A stretch of DNA of 64,000 nt from assembly GCA_947493005.1 (NCBI GenBank), contig CANLOY010000001.1:434001-498000 (forward strand). The letters run 5' to 3'. Below the pieces are notes generated by a model. It searched no databases. It saw nothing but the letters and a program-made list of their open reading frames with translations, and was not told the DNA's origin. Of this stretch, positions 28,250 to 36,436 are shown one piece after another. Position 1 is the first letter of the stretch, and every line of letters begins with the position of its first letter. This DNA is from an uncultured Roseivirga sp. Lineage in GTDB: Bacteria; Bacteroidota; Bacteroidia; Cytophagales; Cyclobacteriaceae. The translations under genes were made by a program, and so were the position numbers.

Positions 28250-31063
28250 ATGCCCAAAGACAATAGCATTAAGTCCATACTGATAATTGGTAGTGGACCC
28301 ATCATTATCGGACAAGCCTGTGAATTTGATTACTCAGGATCACAAGCATCCAGATCATTAAGAGAAGAAGGTATAGAAGTTACCTTAATTAACTCCAACC
28401 CGGCAACTATCATGACAGACCCTGTCATGGCAGATAATGTCTATCTGAAACCGCTCACCAAGCGATCAATCATCGAAATCCTGGAAAAGCATAAAATCGA
28501 TGCTGTACTGCCAACAATGGGAGGTCAGACTGCCTTAAACCTGGCCATTGATTGCGACAAGGCTGGTATCTGGGAAAAATTCGGGGTTAGGATAATAGGT
28601 GTTGATATAAACGCTATCGAAACCACCGAGGATAGAGAGAAATTCCGATTGAAAATGCAGGAGATAGGAGTAGGCGTTTGTAAAGGAGAGACTGCCACTT
28701 CTTTCTTAAAGGGAAAAGAAATAGCTCAGGAGATTGGATTCCCTCTTGTCATTCGCCCATCATATACACTTGGTGGTTATGGTGGTGGTTTCGTACATAA
28801 TCAGGAGGAATTTGATGAAGCCCTTACCAGAGGATTAAATGCATCGCCTATCCACGAGGTTCTTGTTGAGCAGAGTATCTTAGGGTGGAAAGAATATGAA
28901 CTAGAACTCCTCAGAGACAACTTAGGCAATGTAATTATCATTTGTTCAATTGAGAATTTCGACCCAATGGGCGTTCATACTGGAGATTCAATTACAGTTG
29001 CTCCTGCCATGACATTACCTGACACCACTTATCAGAAGATGAGGGATATGGCCATCACCATGATGAATGCCATTGGTCAGTTTGCCGGAGGGTGTAACGT
29101 TCAGTTTTCAGTTAGTCCTGAAACTGATGAAATCATTGGTATTGAAATCAACCCTCGAGTATCAAGATCTTCAGCTCTCGCTTCTAAAGCAACTGGTTAC
29201 CCAATCGCCAAAGTCGCTGCTAAGCTAGCTATCGGTTATAATCTGGATGAACTCAAGAATCAGATTACGGAATCTACAAGTGCCTTCTTTGAGCCTGCGT
29301 TAGATTATGTGATCGTAAAGATTCCTCGCTGGAACTTCGATAAGTTTAAAGGTGCTGAAAGAAAGCTTGGTTTACAGATGAAGTCTGTAGGAGAAGCAAT
29401 GGGTATTGGTAGAAACTTCCAGGAGGCTCTTCAGAAAGCCTGTCAGTCCTTAGAAATCAAACGAAATGGATTGGGTGCAGACGGAAAAGAAGTTACAGAC
29501 CAAGCCCGCTTACTGGACAGTCTGGAGAACCCAAGCTGGAACAGACTCTTCCATATCTATGATGCTTTCAAGCTGGGTATTCCTTTCAAAACAATCCAGA
29601 AGAAAACTAAAATAGATAAGTGGTTCCTTCAGCAAATTGAAGAGCTGATTACTGTTGAAAAAGAAATTGAAAAGCATACGCTCGACACCATTCCAGAGTC
29701 ACTGCTGAGAATCGCCAAAGAAAAGGGATATGCTGACAGGCAAATAGCGCACTTACTGGACTGTCTAGAAAGTAAGGTCTTTAACAAAAGGCACGAACTA
29801 GGCATCAAGAGAGTCTACAAACTAGTAGATACCTGTGCGGCAGAGTTTGAAGCAAAAACGCCTTACTACTATTCAAGTTTCGATGAGGAAAATGAGTCTG
29901 TGAGTTCAGACAATAAAAAAATCATTGTGCTAGGTTCAGGGCCAAACCGTATCGGGCAGGGAATTGAGTTTGATTACTGTTGTGTACATGGACTCTATGC
30001 AGCCAAAGAATGTGGTTATGAAACCATTATGATTAACTGCAATCCTGAGACCGTTTCCACAGACTTTGACACTGCAGATAAACTATACTTTGAGCCAGTT
30101 TTCTGGGAACATATTTACGACATTATCCTTCATGAAAAACCTGAAGGTGTAATTGTTCAGTTGGGTGGTCAAACCGCACTTAAACTTGCGGAAAAGCTTG
30201 ATCGCTACGGTATCAAAATTATCGGAACCAGCTATCAAGCACTAGACCTTGCCGAAGACAGGGGCCGTTTCTCTACATTATTGGCTGAAAACGATATCCC
30301 ATATCCAAAATTCGGAGTAATCGAAGATGCGGATGAAGCCTTGGAGCTTTCTAAGGAAATCGGCTTTCCATTATTGGTAAGGCCTTCCTATGTACTGGGA
30401 GGTCAGGGAATGAAGATTGTCATTAATGAACAAGAGCTTGAAGAGCATGTGGTTAACATTCTGAAAGACATTCCTGGCAACAGGGTACTTCTAGATCACT
30501 TCCTTGAAGGAGCAAAAGAAGCAGAAGCAGATGCCATTTGTGATGGAGAGGATGTTTACATCATTGGCATTATGGAACATGTAGAACCAGCAGGAATCCA
30601 CTCAGGGGATTCTTATGCGCTACTTCCTCCATATAGTCTGGGCGACATTGTGATGAGGCAAATAGAGGAGCACACCAAGAAAATCGCTCTAGCACTGAAA
30701 ACCAAAGGACTCATCAATATTCAGTTTGCTGTTAAAGATGATCAGGTTTATATCATAGAAGCCAACCCTAGAGCCTCCAGAACCGTTCCTTTTATTGGAA
30801 AGGCGTATCAAGAACCTTATGTGAATTATGCCACTAAGGTGATGTTGGGAGAAAATAAAGTCAAAGATTTTGATTTCAAGCCAGTTAAGAAAGGTTACGC
30901 AATCAAAGAGCCTGTTTTCTCATTCCATAAGTTCCCTAATGTAAATAAGGAATTAGGCCCTGAAATGAAATCTACTGGAGAAGCGATTTACTTCATTGAT
31001 GATTTAATGGATGATCACTTTCTGGATATTTATTCGAAACGAAACCTTTACTTGAGTCGATAA
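28250..31063 (+). CDS. carB: Carbamoyl-phosphate synthase large subunit, lacking the allosteric domain
   Basis: CarB makes carbamoyl phosphate from bicarbonate, ammonia and two ATP for arginine and pyrimidine synthesis. Both ATP-grasp halves are present: the first begins ILIIGSGPIIIGQACEFDYS and includes RPSYTLGGYGGGF and ALASKATGYPIAKVAAKLA; the second begins IIVLGSGPNRIGQGIEFDYC and includes RPSYVLGGQGMKIV and RASRTVPFIGKAY. The protein stops at residue 937 just after the second ATP-grasp half (EMKSTGEAIYFIDDL), whereas the E. coli enzyme has about 1073 residues. The missing part is the MGS-like domain that binds UMP and ornithine. No carA is in the window. Confidence 0.96.
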   Translation: MPKDNSIKSILIIGSGPIIIGQACEFDYSGSQASRSLREEGIEVTLINSNPATIMTDPVMADNVYLKPLTKRSIIEILEKHKIDAVLPTMGGQTALNLAIDCDKAGIWEKFGVRIIGVDINAIETTEDREKFRLKMQEIGVGVCKGETATSFLKGKEIAQEIGFPLVIRPSYTLGGYGGGFVHNQEEFDEALTRGLNASPIHEVLVEQSILGWKEYELELLRDNLGNVIIICSIENFDPMGVHTGDSITVAPAMTLPDTTYQKMRDMAITMMNAIGQFAGGCNVQFSVSPETDEIIGIEINPRVSRSSALASKATGYPIAKVAAKLAIGYNLDELKNQITESTSAFFEPALDYVIVKIPRWNFDKFKGAERKLGLQMKSVGEAMGIGRNFQEALQKACQSLEIKRNGLGADGKEVTDQARLLDSLENPSWNRLFHIYDAFKLGIPFKTIQKKTKIDKWFLQQIEELITVEKEIEKHTLDTIPESLLRIAKEKGYADRQIAHLLDCLESKVFNKRHELGIKRVYKLVDTCAAEFEAKTPYYYSSFDEENESVSSDNKKIIVLGSGPNRIGQGIEFDYCCVHGLYAAKECGYETIMINCNPETVSTDFDTADKLYFEPVFWEHIYDIILHEKPEGVIVQLGGQTALKLAEKLDRYGIKIIGTSYQALDLAEDRGRFSTLLAENDIPYPKFGVIEDADEALELSKEIGFPLLVRPSYVLGGQGMKIVINEQELEEHVVNILKDIPGNRVLLDHFLEGAKEAEADAICDGEDVYIIGIMEHVEPAGIHSGDSYALLPPYSLGDIVMRQIEEHTKKIALALKTKGLINIQFAVKDDQVYIIEANPRASRTVPFIGKAYQEPYVNYATKVMLGENKVKDFDFKPVKKGYAIKEPVFSFHKFPNVNKELGPEMKSTGEAIYFIDDLMDDHFLDIYSKRNLYLSR

Positions 31064-31068
31064 AACGC

Positions 31069-31320
31069 ATGTTAGGCAAACTCATAATATTTGGCATTAT
31101 AGCACTACTTATTATGCGAATATGGTCGCAGTCAACAATGGGGCGATTGTATAAACAAGTTAAACAACAGCAAAGAGACAATAGTAAGAATCAACAAAGG
31201 CAGACTGCCAGACCGAATGATGGCAATGTTAATGTAGACTACGCTCCAAAAAGTAGAGGAACTAAATCAACCACCAACTTTAAAGGTGGAGATTATGTAG
31301 ATTACGAGGAAGTAGACTAA
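31069..31320 (+). CDS. Small membrane-anchored protein (DUF4834-like)
   Basis: An 83-residue protein: one N-terminal membrane helix (MLGKLIIFGIIALLIMRIW), a Gln/Arg/Asn-rich polar middle (KQVKQQQRDNSKNQQRQT) and a conserved-looking acidic end (FKGGDYVDYEEVD). The size, layout and the GDYVDYEEV end recall the Bacteroidota family DUF4834; I am moderately sure. It begins 5 bases after carB and is followed by a terminator, so it is cotranscribed with carB. The function is unknown. Confidence 0.8.
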   Translation: MLGKLIIFGIIALLIMRIWSQSTMGRLYKQVKQQQRDNSKNQQRQTARPNDGNVNVDYAPKSRGTKSTTNFKGGDYVDYEEVD

Positions 31321-31335
31321 GTATAGCAAAACATA

Positions 31336-31370
31336 AAAAAGCCGAAGTTTCCATGAGACTTCGGCTTTTT
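31336..31370 (+). terminator. Terminator after carB and the small membrane protein
   Basis: A near-perfect stem AAAAAGCCGAAGT/ACTTCGGCTTTTT (31336-31348 with 31358-31370) with a 9-base loop and a T tail. It could work in both directions. Confidence 0.92.
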
Positions 31371-31383
31371 ACATTAGAAAAGT

Positions 31384-31413
31384 TTTGTTTTTTCAAAAAG
31401 CATTTTAAATTGC
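31384..31413 (+). promoter_or_regulatory. Candidate promoter of the Cys-rich peptide gene
   Basis: TTTG (31384-31387), 18 bases, TAAATTGC (31406-31413), close to but not an exact TAnnTTTG. About 20 bases before the ATG at 31435. Confidence 0.4.
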
Positions 31414-31434
31414 TTTAAAATAAACCACTCTGTT

Positions 31435-31689
31435 ATGAAAAAATCTATCTCAATTTTCTGCATTCTTCTTGGTATCACATTCTTTACTCAAAACCTAGGG
31501 GCTGCTGATTGTCAAAGTAATGGTCAAGCTTATTGGTGTATGTCTTGGGAATTTGATGCCATTAGAGAAGATGCACATAATAATTGTTGCGCTGGCAGTA
31601 CTGTGGTTACATTTGATGTATGTCTTCTGAAAACAGTATTCATTCAAGTAAACGAAGACGGACCTTATTCTAGCTGTGCGACTGAATAG
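31435..31689 (+). CDS. Small secreted Cys-rich protein
   Basis: An 84-residue preprotein with a clear signal peptide (MKKSISIFCILLGITFFTQN) and likely cleavage near LGAA. The mature part of about 60 residues has six cysteines, including the adjacent pair in NNCCAGSTV and one near the C-terminus (YSSCATE), which suggests disulfides after export. Size, signal and Cys pattern are like the short NVEALA-type peptides of Bacteroidota, but the NVEALA motif itself is not present. Such peptides are often encoded next to a beta-propeller lipoprotein, as here, where the next gene starts 18 bases downstream. The function is unknown. Confidence 0.75.
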   Translation: MKKSISIFCILLGITFFTQNLGAADCQSNGQAYWCMSWEFDAIREDAHNNCCAGSTVVTFDVCLLKTVFIQVNEDGPYSSCATE

Positions 31690-31707
31690 GTTCGAAACAA
31701 CTCTTAA

Positions 31708-32829
31708 ATGTCAAAGCAATATTATTTATACTTTTTGTTAAGCTTATCAGTCTTATGCTGCTCAAGTGTGGAATCTGATGACAAACTTTCAAGTATAAAT
31801 ATTACTCAAAGTAAAATCACATTAAGTCATGGAGATTTACTTCTTTCTAACTTTCCCACATATATCTCAAAAATTATTGGTTCAGATAGTCTCTTAATCT
31901 TTGATTCTCAAACAGAAACATTTCTGATTTATGATATGGTTTCCAAACTCCCAATATGGAACCACAAGTTTGCCATTGAAGGACCTGATTTTATAGACAG
32001 ACCTGTGCTTGATGCCAATCTAAAAGGTGATACTTTGATCATTTTATCAAACCACTACTTTAGCTATTATGATCTAAATGGTAGGGCTCTCTCGAGGATT
32101 AGCCCAACTGAAATCCCAGAAATGAATACTAAATTTTCACTACTGCGTTTTACGATTTCAGAGGATAACAAAATCTTTTTTCCTAAATCTCATTTTGGGT
32201 TATCTGGAAGAACACGTCCCTTAGATAGTTCAGAAAAACCATTTATTGAAATGGGTATTAATGAAGGTTCCATTAAAGAATTAGACATTGGTTACCCGGA
32301 AGAAATGATCTCTATTGCAGAGAACCAGTTCTTTGAAGAATATGGAAGGCATTTCTGTACAGCAGTTGGCAATGAAATCATATTCAATTTTCGTTTTTCA
32401 TCAGAAATTCACCGGTACAATAGATCAAATAAAACCGTAAGTTCCTATCTCGCAAAATCAACTTTTACTAAAAACACACGGCCTCCGTTTAACAAGACAC
32501 AGAGTAAGCAAGAATTGCTAAAAGCACGATTTACCGGCCCCAATTTCTCTGGCGTCCATTTTGATAAATCAAGTGGTTATTTCGTTCGACTCCATACCAA
32601 CTATACTCTACTGCCCTACGCTCAGAAGGGAGAAGGAGATATAAAAGCAGAAAGATATTTAATGATTATGGATTCAGATTTTAACGTCTTAAAAGAGTTT
32701 GAAATCAAAGAAAGAACATCGGATCAAATTTTCGTTAAAGACCGAAAAATCTATGTCTGGGGAAGAGATGATGATCCCGACAAAGAAAATACGTACTTGC
32801 TTCATGTTTATACCATAAACTCCAACTAA
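31708..32829 (+). CDS. Lipoprotein with propeller-like repeats (DUF4221-like)
   Basis: A 373-residue protein with a lipoprotein signal (MSKQYYLYFLLSLSVLCCSS), Cys at about 17-18. The mature chain is made of repeated short strand blocks such as SDSLLIFDSQTETFLIYDMV, KGDTLIILSNHYFSYYDLNG and DRKIYVWGRDDDPDKENTYL, as expected for a beta-propeller, and it fits my memory of DUF4221-type Bacteroidota lipoproteins. It follows the Cys-rich peptide gene in the same operon, so the two products may bind each other or act in the same envelope process. Its end overlaps the convergent ketoacyl synthase gene by 4 bases. Confidence 0.8.
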   Translation: MSKQYYLYFLLSLSVLCCSSVESDDKLSSINITQSKITLSHGDLLLSNFPTYISKIIGSDSLLIFDSQTETFLIYDMVSKLPIWNHKFAIEGPDFIDRPVLDANLKGDTLIILSNHYFSYYDLNGRALSRISPTEIPEMNTKFSLLRFTISEDNKIFFPKSHFGLSGRTRPLDSSEKPFIEMGINEGSIKELDIGYPEEMISIAENQFFEEYGRHFCTAVGNEIIFNFRFSSEIHRYNRSNKTVSSYLAKSTFTKNTRPPFNKTQSKQELLKARFTGPNFSGVHFDKSSGYFVRLHTNYTLLPYAQKGEGDIKAERYLMIMDSDFNVLKEFEIKERTSDQIFVKDRKIYVWGRDDDPDKENTYLLHVYTINSN

Positions 32830-33905
32830 GGTACCTGATATACCATTGCATTGATATGCATTCCTGCCCCTACCGATGCAAAAATGATATTATCACCTGA
32901 GTTCAATTCATGTCCTTCCAGTTCACCTCTGGTGATTAAATCCAACATAGTAGGTATGGTAGCTACAGAACTATTTCCCAGTGTTTGAATAGTCATCGGC
33001 ATTAAGGATTTAGAGTCGCCCATTTCTCCATAAAGCTTAAATAGTTTATGCAGTATGGCCTCATCCATCTTCTCATTGGCCTGGTGTATCAAAATCTTAC
33101 TGATGTCTTTTAATTCGAAACCCGCTTTCTCAATAGCACATTTAATCGAGGCGGCTACATTCACTAAAGCATACTCATAGATTTTTCTGCCTTTCATTTT
33201 AATGTAGCTTCCACCATGGTCTTCTAAAGCGGGGTTATTAGATGGCCCCATTGCCAGATAACACAGCTCTTCATTCGCATCTGTTCTGGAGCTTTGGGCC
33301 AGATAACCACCTTGAGCAACATCAGAAGCTGAAAAAATAGTAGCTCCTGCCCCGTCCGAAAAGATCATGGAATCTCTGTCATGTGGATCCACAGACTGAC
33401 TCAGTGTTTCTCCGCCAATCACCATCACATTTTGGGCATCACCGCACCTAATCATCTGAGAAGCTTGTATTGCCCCCTGAACCCATCCGGGACAGCCAAA
33501 AATAATATCGTAACAAGTAGTGCCAGGATTAGTTATACCCAACTGACTTTTAACTCTCGCTGCAAGGCTTGGCATCATATCAATTCTGTTGTTATGCCGC
33601 TGCATATCTCCAAAATTGTGAGCGAAAATGATATAGTCCAGGTCTTCCGCATTAATGCCACTATTAGCCAAGGCGTTTTTGGCGGCAACTGAGCCTAAAT
33701 CAGAAGCTTTCTGGCCCGGTTGAGCATACCTGCGCTCTTTGATCCCTGTAATCTTTTCGAATTTTCTGATGATCACATCGTTCTCATCCGGAAATGGTTC
33801 TCCATTCTCCTGAAAAAACGTTGCATTCAAAAAGTCCTCGTTTTTAACAACTCTTTCTGGAATACAACTTCCTACCCCATTTATTACTACTCTCGGCATA
33901 CTCAT
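32826..33905 (-). CDS. Beta-ketoacyl-ACP synthase III family protein (FabH-like)
   Basis: A thiolase-fold condensing enzyme of 359 residues. The catalytic triad of the KAS III family is in place: Cys138 in DIIFGCPGWVQGA, His in KILIHQANEKMDEA (about 274) and Asn in TLGNSSVATIPTML (about 311). The N-terminus (VVINGVGSCIPERVVKNEDF) and VMVIGGETLS also fit. It may start fatty acid synthesis or make a special acyl chain; the sequence is somewhat longer than E. coli FabH (about 317), so it may not be the housekeeping enzyme. Its ATG overlaps the stop of the TetR gene as TAATG, so both are made from one transcript, under control of the palindrome at 34494-34515. Confidence 0.9.
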   Translation of the reverse strand: MSMPRVVINGVGSCIPERVVKNEDFLNATFFQENGEPFPDENDVIIRKFEKITGIKERRYAQPGQKASDLGSVAAKNALANSGINAEDLDYIIFAHNFGDMQRHNNRIDMMPSLAARVKSQLGITNPGTTCYDIIFGCPGWVQGAIQASQMIRCGDAQNVMVIGGETLSQSVDPHDRDSMIFSDGAGATIFSASDVAQGGYLAQSSRTDANEELCYLAMGPSNNPALEDHGGSYIKMKGRKIYEYALVNVAASIKCAIEKAGFELKDISKILIHQANEKMDEAILHKLFKLYGEMGDSKSLMPMTIQTLGNSSVATIPTMLDLITRGELEGHELNSGDNIIFASVGAGMHINAMVYQVP

Positions 33906-34486
33906 TAGTCGTGAAATCGAACGGCATCCCAGCAGGCTTCTGCCGCTTGGTCAATGCGTTCTTCTGTTAAAGATTGGTTATGGTCGATATGCAACTTTGA
34001 AAGCGAAACAATAGGACCATATAATAATGAAACAATAGTGTAGAGTGGCAGATCTTTCATAGCACCTGCTCGTTTTGATTCTATAAAAAAAGACATAATT
34101 GGCGCCAGAATAATAAAACTCTCCTCGCGAGTTACATTACTCATAAAAGGCGCATAGCGATACTGTTCTACAAACTGAAACTCCTTAGGATGTTCGATAC
34201 AGTAATTAATAAGGTTCTTCCACAAATGCTTAAAACGCTCCTTGTAAGACCCTTCTTCTCTATAATCTTTTAGCATGGCTTTGATCACACGCTTTTTGAT
34301 TGAAGTGAAGAGTTCATTGATTAGCTGCTCCTTGTTTTCAAAATACCTATAAATAGTACCCGCACCAACTTCTGCATGCTGGGCAATCATAGAAATTGGA
34401 GTCCCATGAAAGCCATGTTCGGTTAACAGATTCAGTGTGGTATTGAGAATAACTGTTTTCTTATCAACTGTCTTATTATCAGTCAT
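33905..34486 (-). CDS. TetR-family transcriptional repressor
   Basis: The N-terminus is a TetR helix-turn-helix (TTLNLLTEHGFHGTPISMIA followed by EVGAGTIYRYFENKEQLI). The C-terminal part, about 140 residues, is the usual helical ligand and dimer domain, with no recognisable ligand signature. I start it at 34486 (MTDNKTVDKKT) because the longer frame to 34510 would begin inside the palindrome at 34494-34515. The gene is followed without a gap by a KAS III gene, and accD is divergent beyond the palindrome, which points to a role in lipid or acyl-chain metabolism and to autoregulation. Confidence 0.9.
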   Translation of the reverse strand: MTDNKTVDKKTVILNTTLNLLTEHGFHGTPISMIAQHAEVGAGTIYRYFENKEQLINELFTSIKKRVIKAMLKDYREEGSYKERFKHLWKNLINYCIEHPKEFQFVEQYRYAPFMSNVTREESFIILAPIMSFFIESKRAGAMKDLPLYTIVSLLYGPIVSLSKLHIDHNQSLTEERIDQAAEACWDAVRFHD

Positions 34487-34493
34487 ATCTATA

Positions 34494-34515
34494 GCGGAAT
34501 GAACGTTCATTCCGC
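34494..34515. promoter_or_regulatory. Perfect 22-bp palindrome, TetR operator
   Basis: The arms GCGGAATGAAC and GTTCATTCCGC form a perfect palindrome, 8 bases upstream of the TetR start. A perfect palindrome at this place is the standard operator layout for this family and indicates autorepression of the TetR-KAS III pair. Confidence 0.85.
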
Positions 34516-34592
34516 ACCAAAGTAAACGACAATAATACTGGTACCCAAGTGTTTTTATCAGTTTTTAAAATGTTTCTCCATTCAGTATTCTC

Positions 34593-34623
34593 TTTGCCAG
34601 TGAAGACTTTTAGTCTATTTTTG
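34593..34623 (+). promoter_or_regulatory. Promoter of accD
   Basis: TTTG (34593-34596), 19 bases, TATTTTTG (34616-34623): both elements match the Bacteroidota consensus with ideal spacing. The start would be near 34629. Confidence 0.8.
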
Positions 34624-34630
34624 TCTTCAC
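34600..34630. promoter_or_regulatory. Inverted repeat across the accD promoter
   Basis: GTGAAGAC (34600-34607) and GTCTTCAC (34623-34630) are perfect 8-bp arms with 15 bases between. They cover the spacer, the -7 element and the likely start, a good place for a repressor site. The sequence is unrelated to the TetR palindrome at 34494. Confidence 0.5.
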
Positions 34631-34662
34631 TTTGAAAAAAGATTAGACGTTAACACAATTAT

Positions 34663-35505
34663 ATGTCTTGGTTTCAACGAAAAGTTAAGGGTATTACTAC
34701 CCCAACCGATCAAAAGAAAGATGCTCCTGATGGATTATGGTTTAAAACACCAGGAGGTACTATAGTTCATACTCGTGAATTAAAAAACAATGCTTATGTA
34801 AGCCCTGAAGATGGCTTTCATGTACGCATTGGTTCAAAGGAATATTTCGAAATTCTATTCGATCAAAACAAGTTTACTGAGCTGGATGCAGAGATGACTT
34901 CTGCAGACCCTTTAAGCTTTGTGGATAGTAAGCCATACCCTAAAAGAGTTAAGGCAACTCAAGGGAAAACTCAACTAAAGGATGCAGCCAGATCGGCTTA
35001 TGGAAAAATCAACGGGCTTGACCTTGTAGTTTGCTGTATGGACTTTGCTTTCATTGGCGGTTCTATGGGATCGGTAGTAGGCGAAAAAATTGCTCGTGCC
35101 ATTGATCATGCGCTCAAAACAAAGACTCCATTTCTGATGATCTCTAAGTCTGGAGGTGCACGAATGATGGAAGCAGGTTATTCACTGATGCAAATGGCAA
35201 AAACATCAGCTAAACTGGCGCTTTTGGCCGATGCTGGAATACCATACATCTCTCTGCTAACCGATCCGACAACAGGAGGTGTAACCGCATCTTATGCAAT
35301 GTTGGGGGATTTTAACATTGCAGAGCCTGGTGCATTGATTGGTTTTGCAGGACCCAGGGTAATCAGAGATACTGTTGGTAAAGATCTACCGAAAGGTTTC
35401 CAAAGCTCAGAGTTCGTCCTTGACCATGGTTTTCTGGATTTCATTGTAGACAGAAGAGACCTTAAGAAACAGCTGACTACTCTATTGAGGATGCTTCAGA
35501 AGTAA
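34663..35505 (+). CDS. accD: Acetyl-CoA carboxylase carboxyltransferase beta subunit without zinc ribbon
   Basis: AccD with AccA transfers the carboxyl group from biotin to acetyl-CoA, the committed step of fatty acid synthesis. The crotonase-fold motifs are clear: [52 protein letters not shown] and IGFAGPRVI. The N-terminal region that in E. coli carries a four-Cys zinc ribbon has the same shape but no cysteines: TPGG at 29-32 and SPED at 47-50 take the place of the two CxxC pairs. From memory, flavobacterial AccD proteins show the same loss. Length (280) is normal. It stands alone with its own promoter, divergent from TetR. Confidence 0.96.
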   Translation: MSWFQRKVKGITTPTDQKKDAPDGLWFKTPGGTIVHTRELKNNAYVSPEDGFHVRIGSKEYFEILFDQNKFTELDAEMTSADPLSFVDSKPYPKRVKATQGKTQLKDAARSAYGKINGLDLVVCCMDFAFIGGSMGSVVGEKIARAIDHALKTKTPFLMISKSGGARMMEAGYSLMQMAKTSAKLALLADAGIPYISLLTDPTTGGVTASYAMLGDFNIAEPGALIGFAGPRVIRDTVGKDLPKGFQSSEFVLDHGFLDFIVDRRDLKKQLTTLLRMLQK

Positions 35506-35511
35506 GAAGTT

Positions 35512-36429
35512 TTAGTAAAAATTTAGAATAACGTAGCCGGAAACGACTACAATAAAGACCCATAGACTTATCCCAAAGACTATGGGTTTTATTTTTGTAG
35601 CCCTATTTACTTTAAAGGTTGAACCAATCAGAAACAACACCAAAGCCATCAGTGCTTTAGAAAAATCAAAAATCGTTCCCTTTAAAGTTTCCGGCAATGA
35701 AAACGAGTATCCGATAACTAGAGCCAATACAAAGAACAGGATAAACCAGGGGAATTTAAACTGAGAGTCACCTCCTTTAAAAATTGATAATGCTATCATT
35801 AAAGGAACGATCCAGAGCATTCTGGCCAGTTTAGCAGTAGTAGCCAACTCTAATGCCTGTTGACCATAAACGGCTGCAGCACCCACAACCGAACTAGTAT
35901 CATGAATTGCCACAGCACACCATAAGCCAAATTGGTTTTGGTTCATTTGAAGTATAGTACCCATGCCTGGGAAAATAAGAACAGCCAATGCATTAAGCGC
36001 AAAGACTACAGTAAGCGCTATTGAAATATCATTTCCAGAAGCTTTCAGCACAGGGGAAACGGAAGCTATGGCGCTTCCTCCACATATAGCGGTACCCGAA
36101 GAAATTAAAAGAGACAAGTTCTTATCTAACCTCATGGATTTTGACAATCCAAACCCAGCAAGCATAACCACAATCACCGAAATAGTAATGAAAAGAAAGT
36201 TGTTGGCACCAACATCTATGGCTTCATGAATATTGATACAAAAACCGAGTGTAACCACCGCAACCTGCAGAAGCCATTTACAGATTTTCGATAAATGCTT
36301 GATTTCTATTTCACCTACTATTAGTCTGAAAGCACCTCCAATCAGTAAAGCCCATTGACTATTGACAACTGGCAAAAGGCAAACTGCTCCACAAAGGAAA
36401 AATAAGCTTATCTTGATTTGTCTATTCAA
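35512..36429 (-). CDS. YeiH-family putative sulfate exporter (UPF0324)
   Basis: A 305-residue inner-membrane protein with about ten hydrophobic segments. Diagnostic blocks of the YeiH/UPF0324 family are LLQVAVVTLGFCINI, SSGTAICGGSAIASVSPVL and WCAVAIHDTSSVVGAAAVYG. The family is named for putative sulfate or sulfonate export; the transported compound is not firmly known. It is the third gene in LysR, threonine synthase, YeiH, all on the minus strand with only 7 bases between this gene and threonine synthase. YeiH-type genes often lie next to a LysR regulator. Confidence 0.88.
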   Translation of the reverse strand: MNRQIKISLFFLCGAVCLLPVVNSQWALLIGGAFRLIVGEIEIKHLSKICKWLLQVAVVTLGFCINIHEAIDVGANNFLFITISVIVVMLAGFGLSKSMRLDKNLSLLISSGTAICGGSAIASVSPVLKASGNDISIALTVVFALNALAVLIFPGMGTILQMNQNQFGLWCAVAIHDTSSVVGAAAVYGQQALELATTAKLARMLWIVPLMIALSIFKGGDSQFKFPWFILFFVLALVIGYSFSLPETLKGTIFDFSKALMALVLFLIGSTFKVNRATKIKPIVFGISLWVFIVVVSGYVILNFY

Positions 36430-36436
36430 AAGGACA

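Noticed and set aside
31687-31705. GGTTCGAAA-like sequence considered as a tRNA T-loop
   Set aside because: No cloverleaf can be built around it; it is the spacer between two genes.
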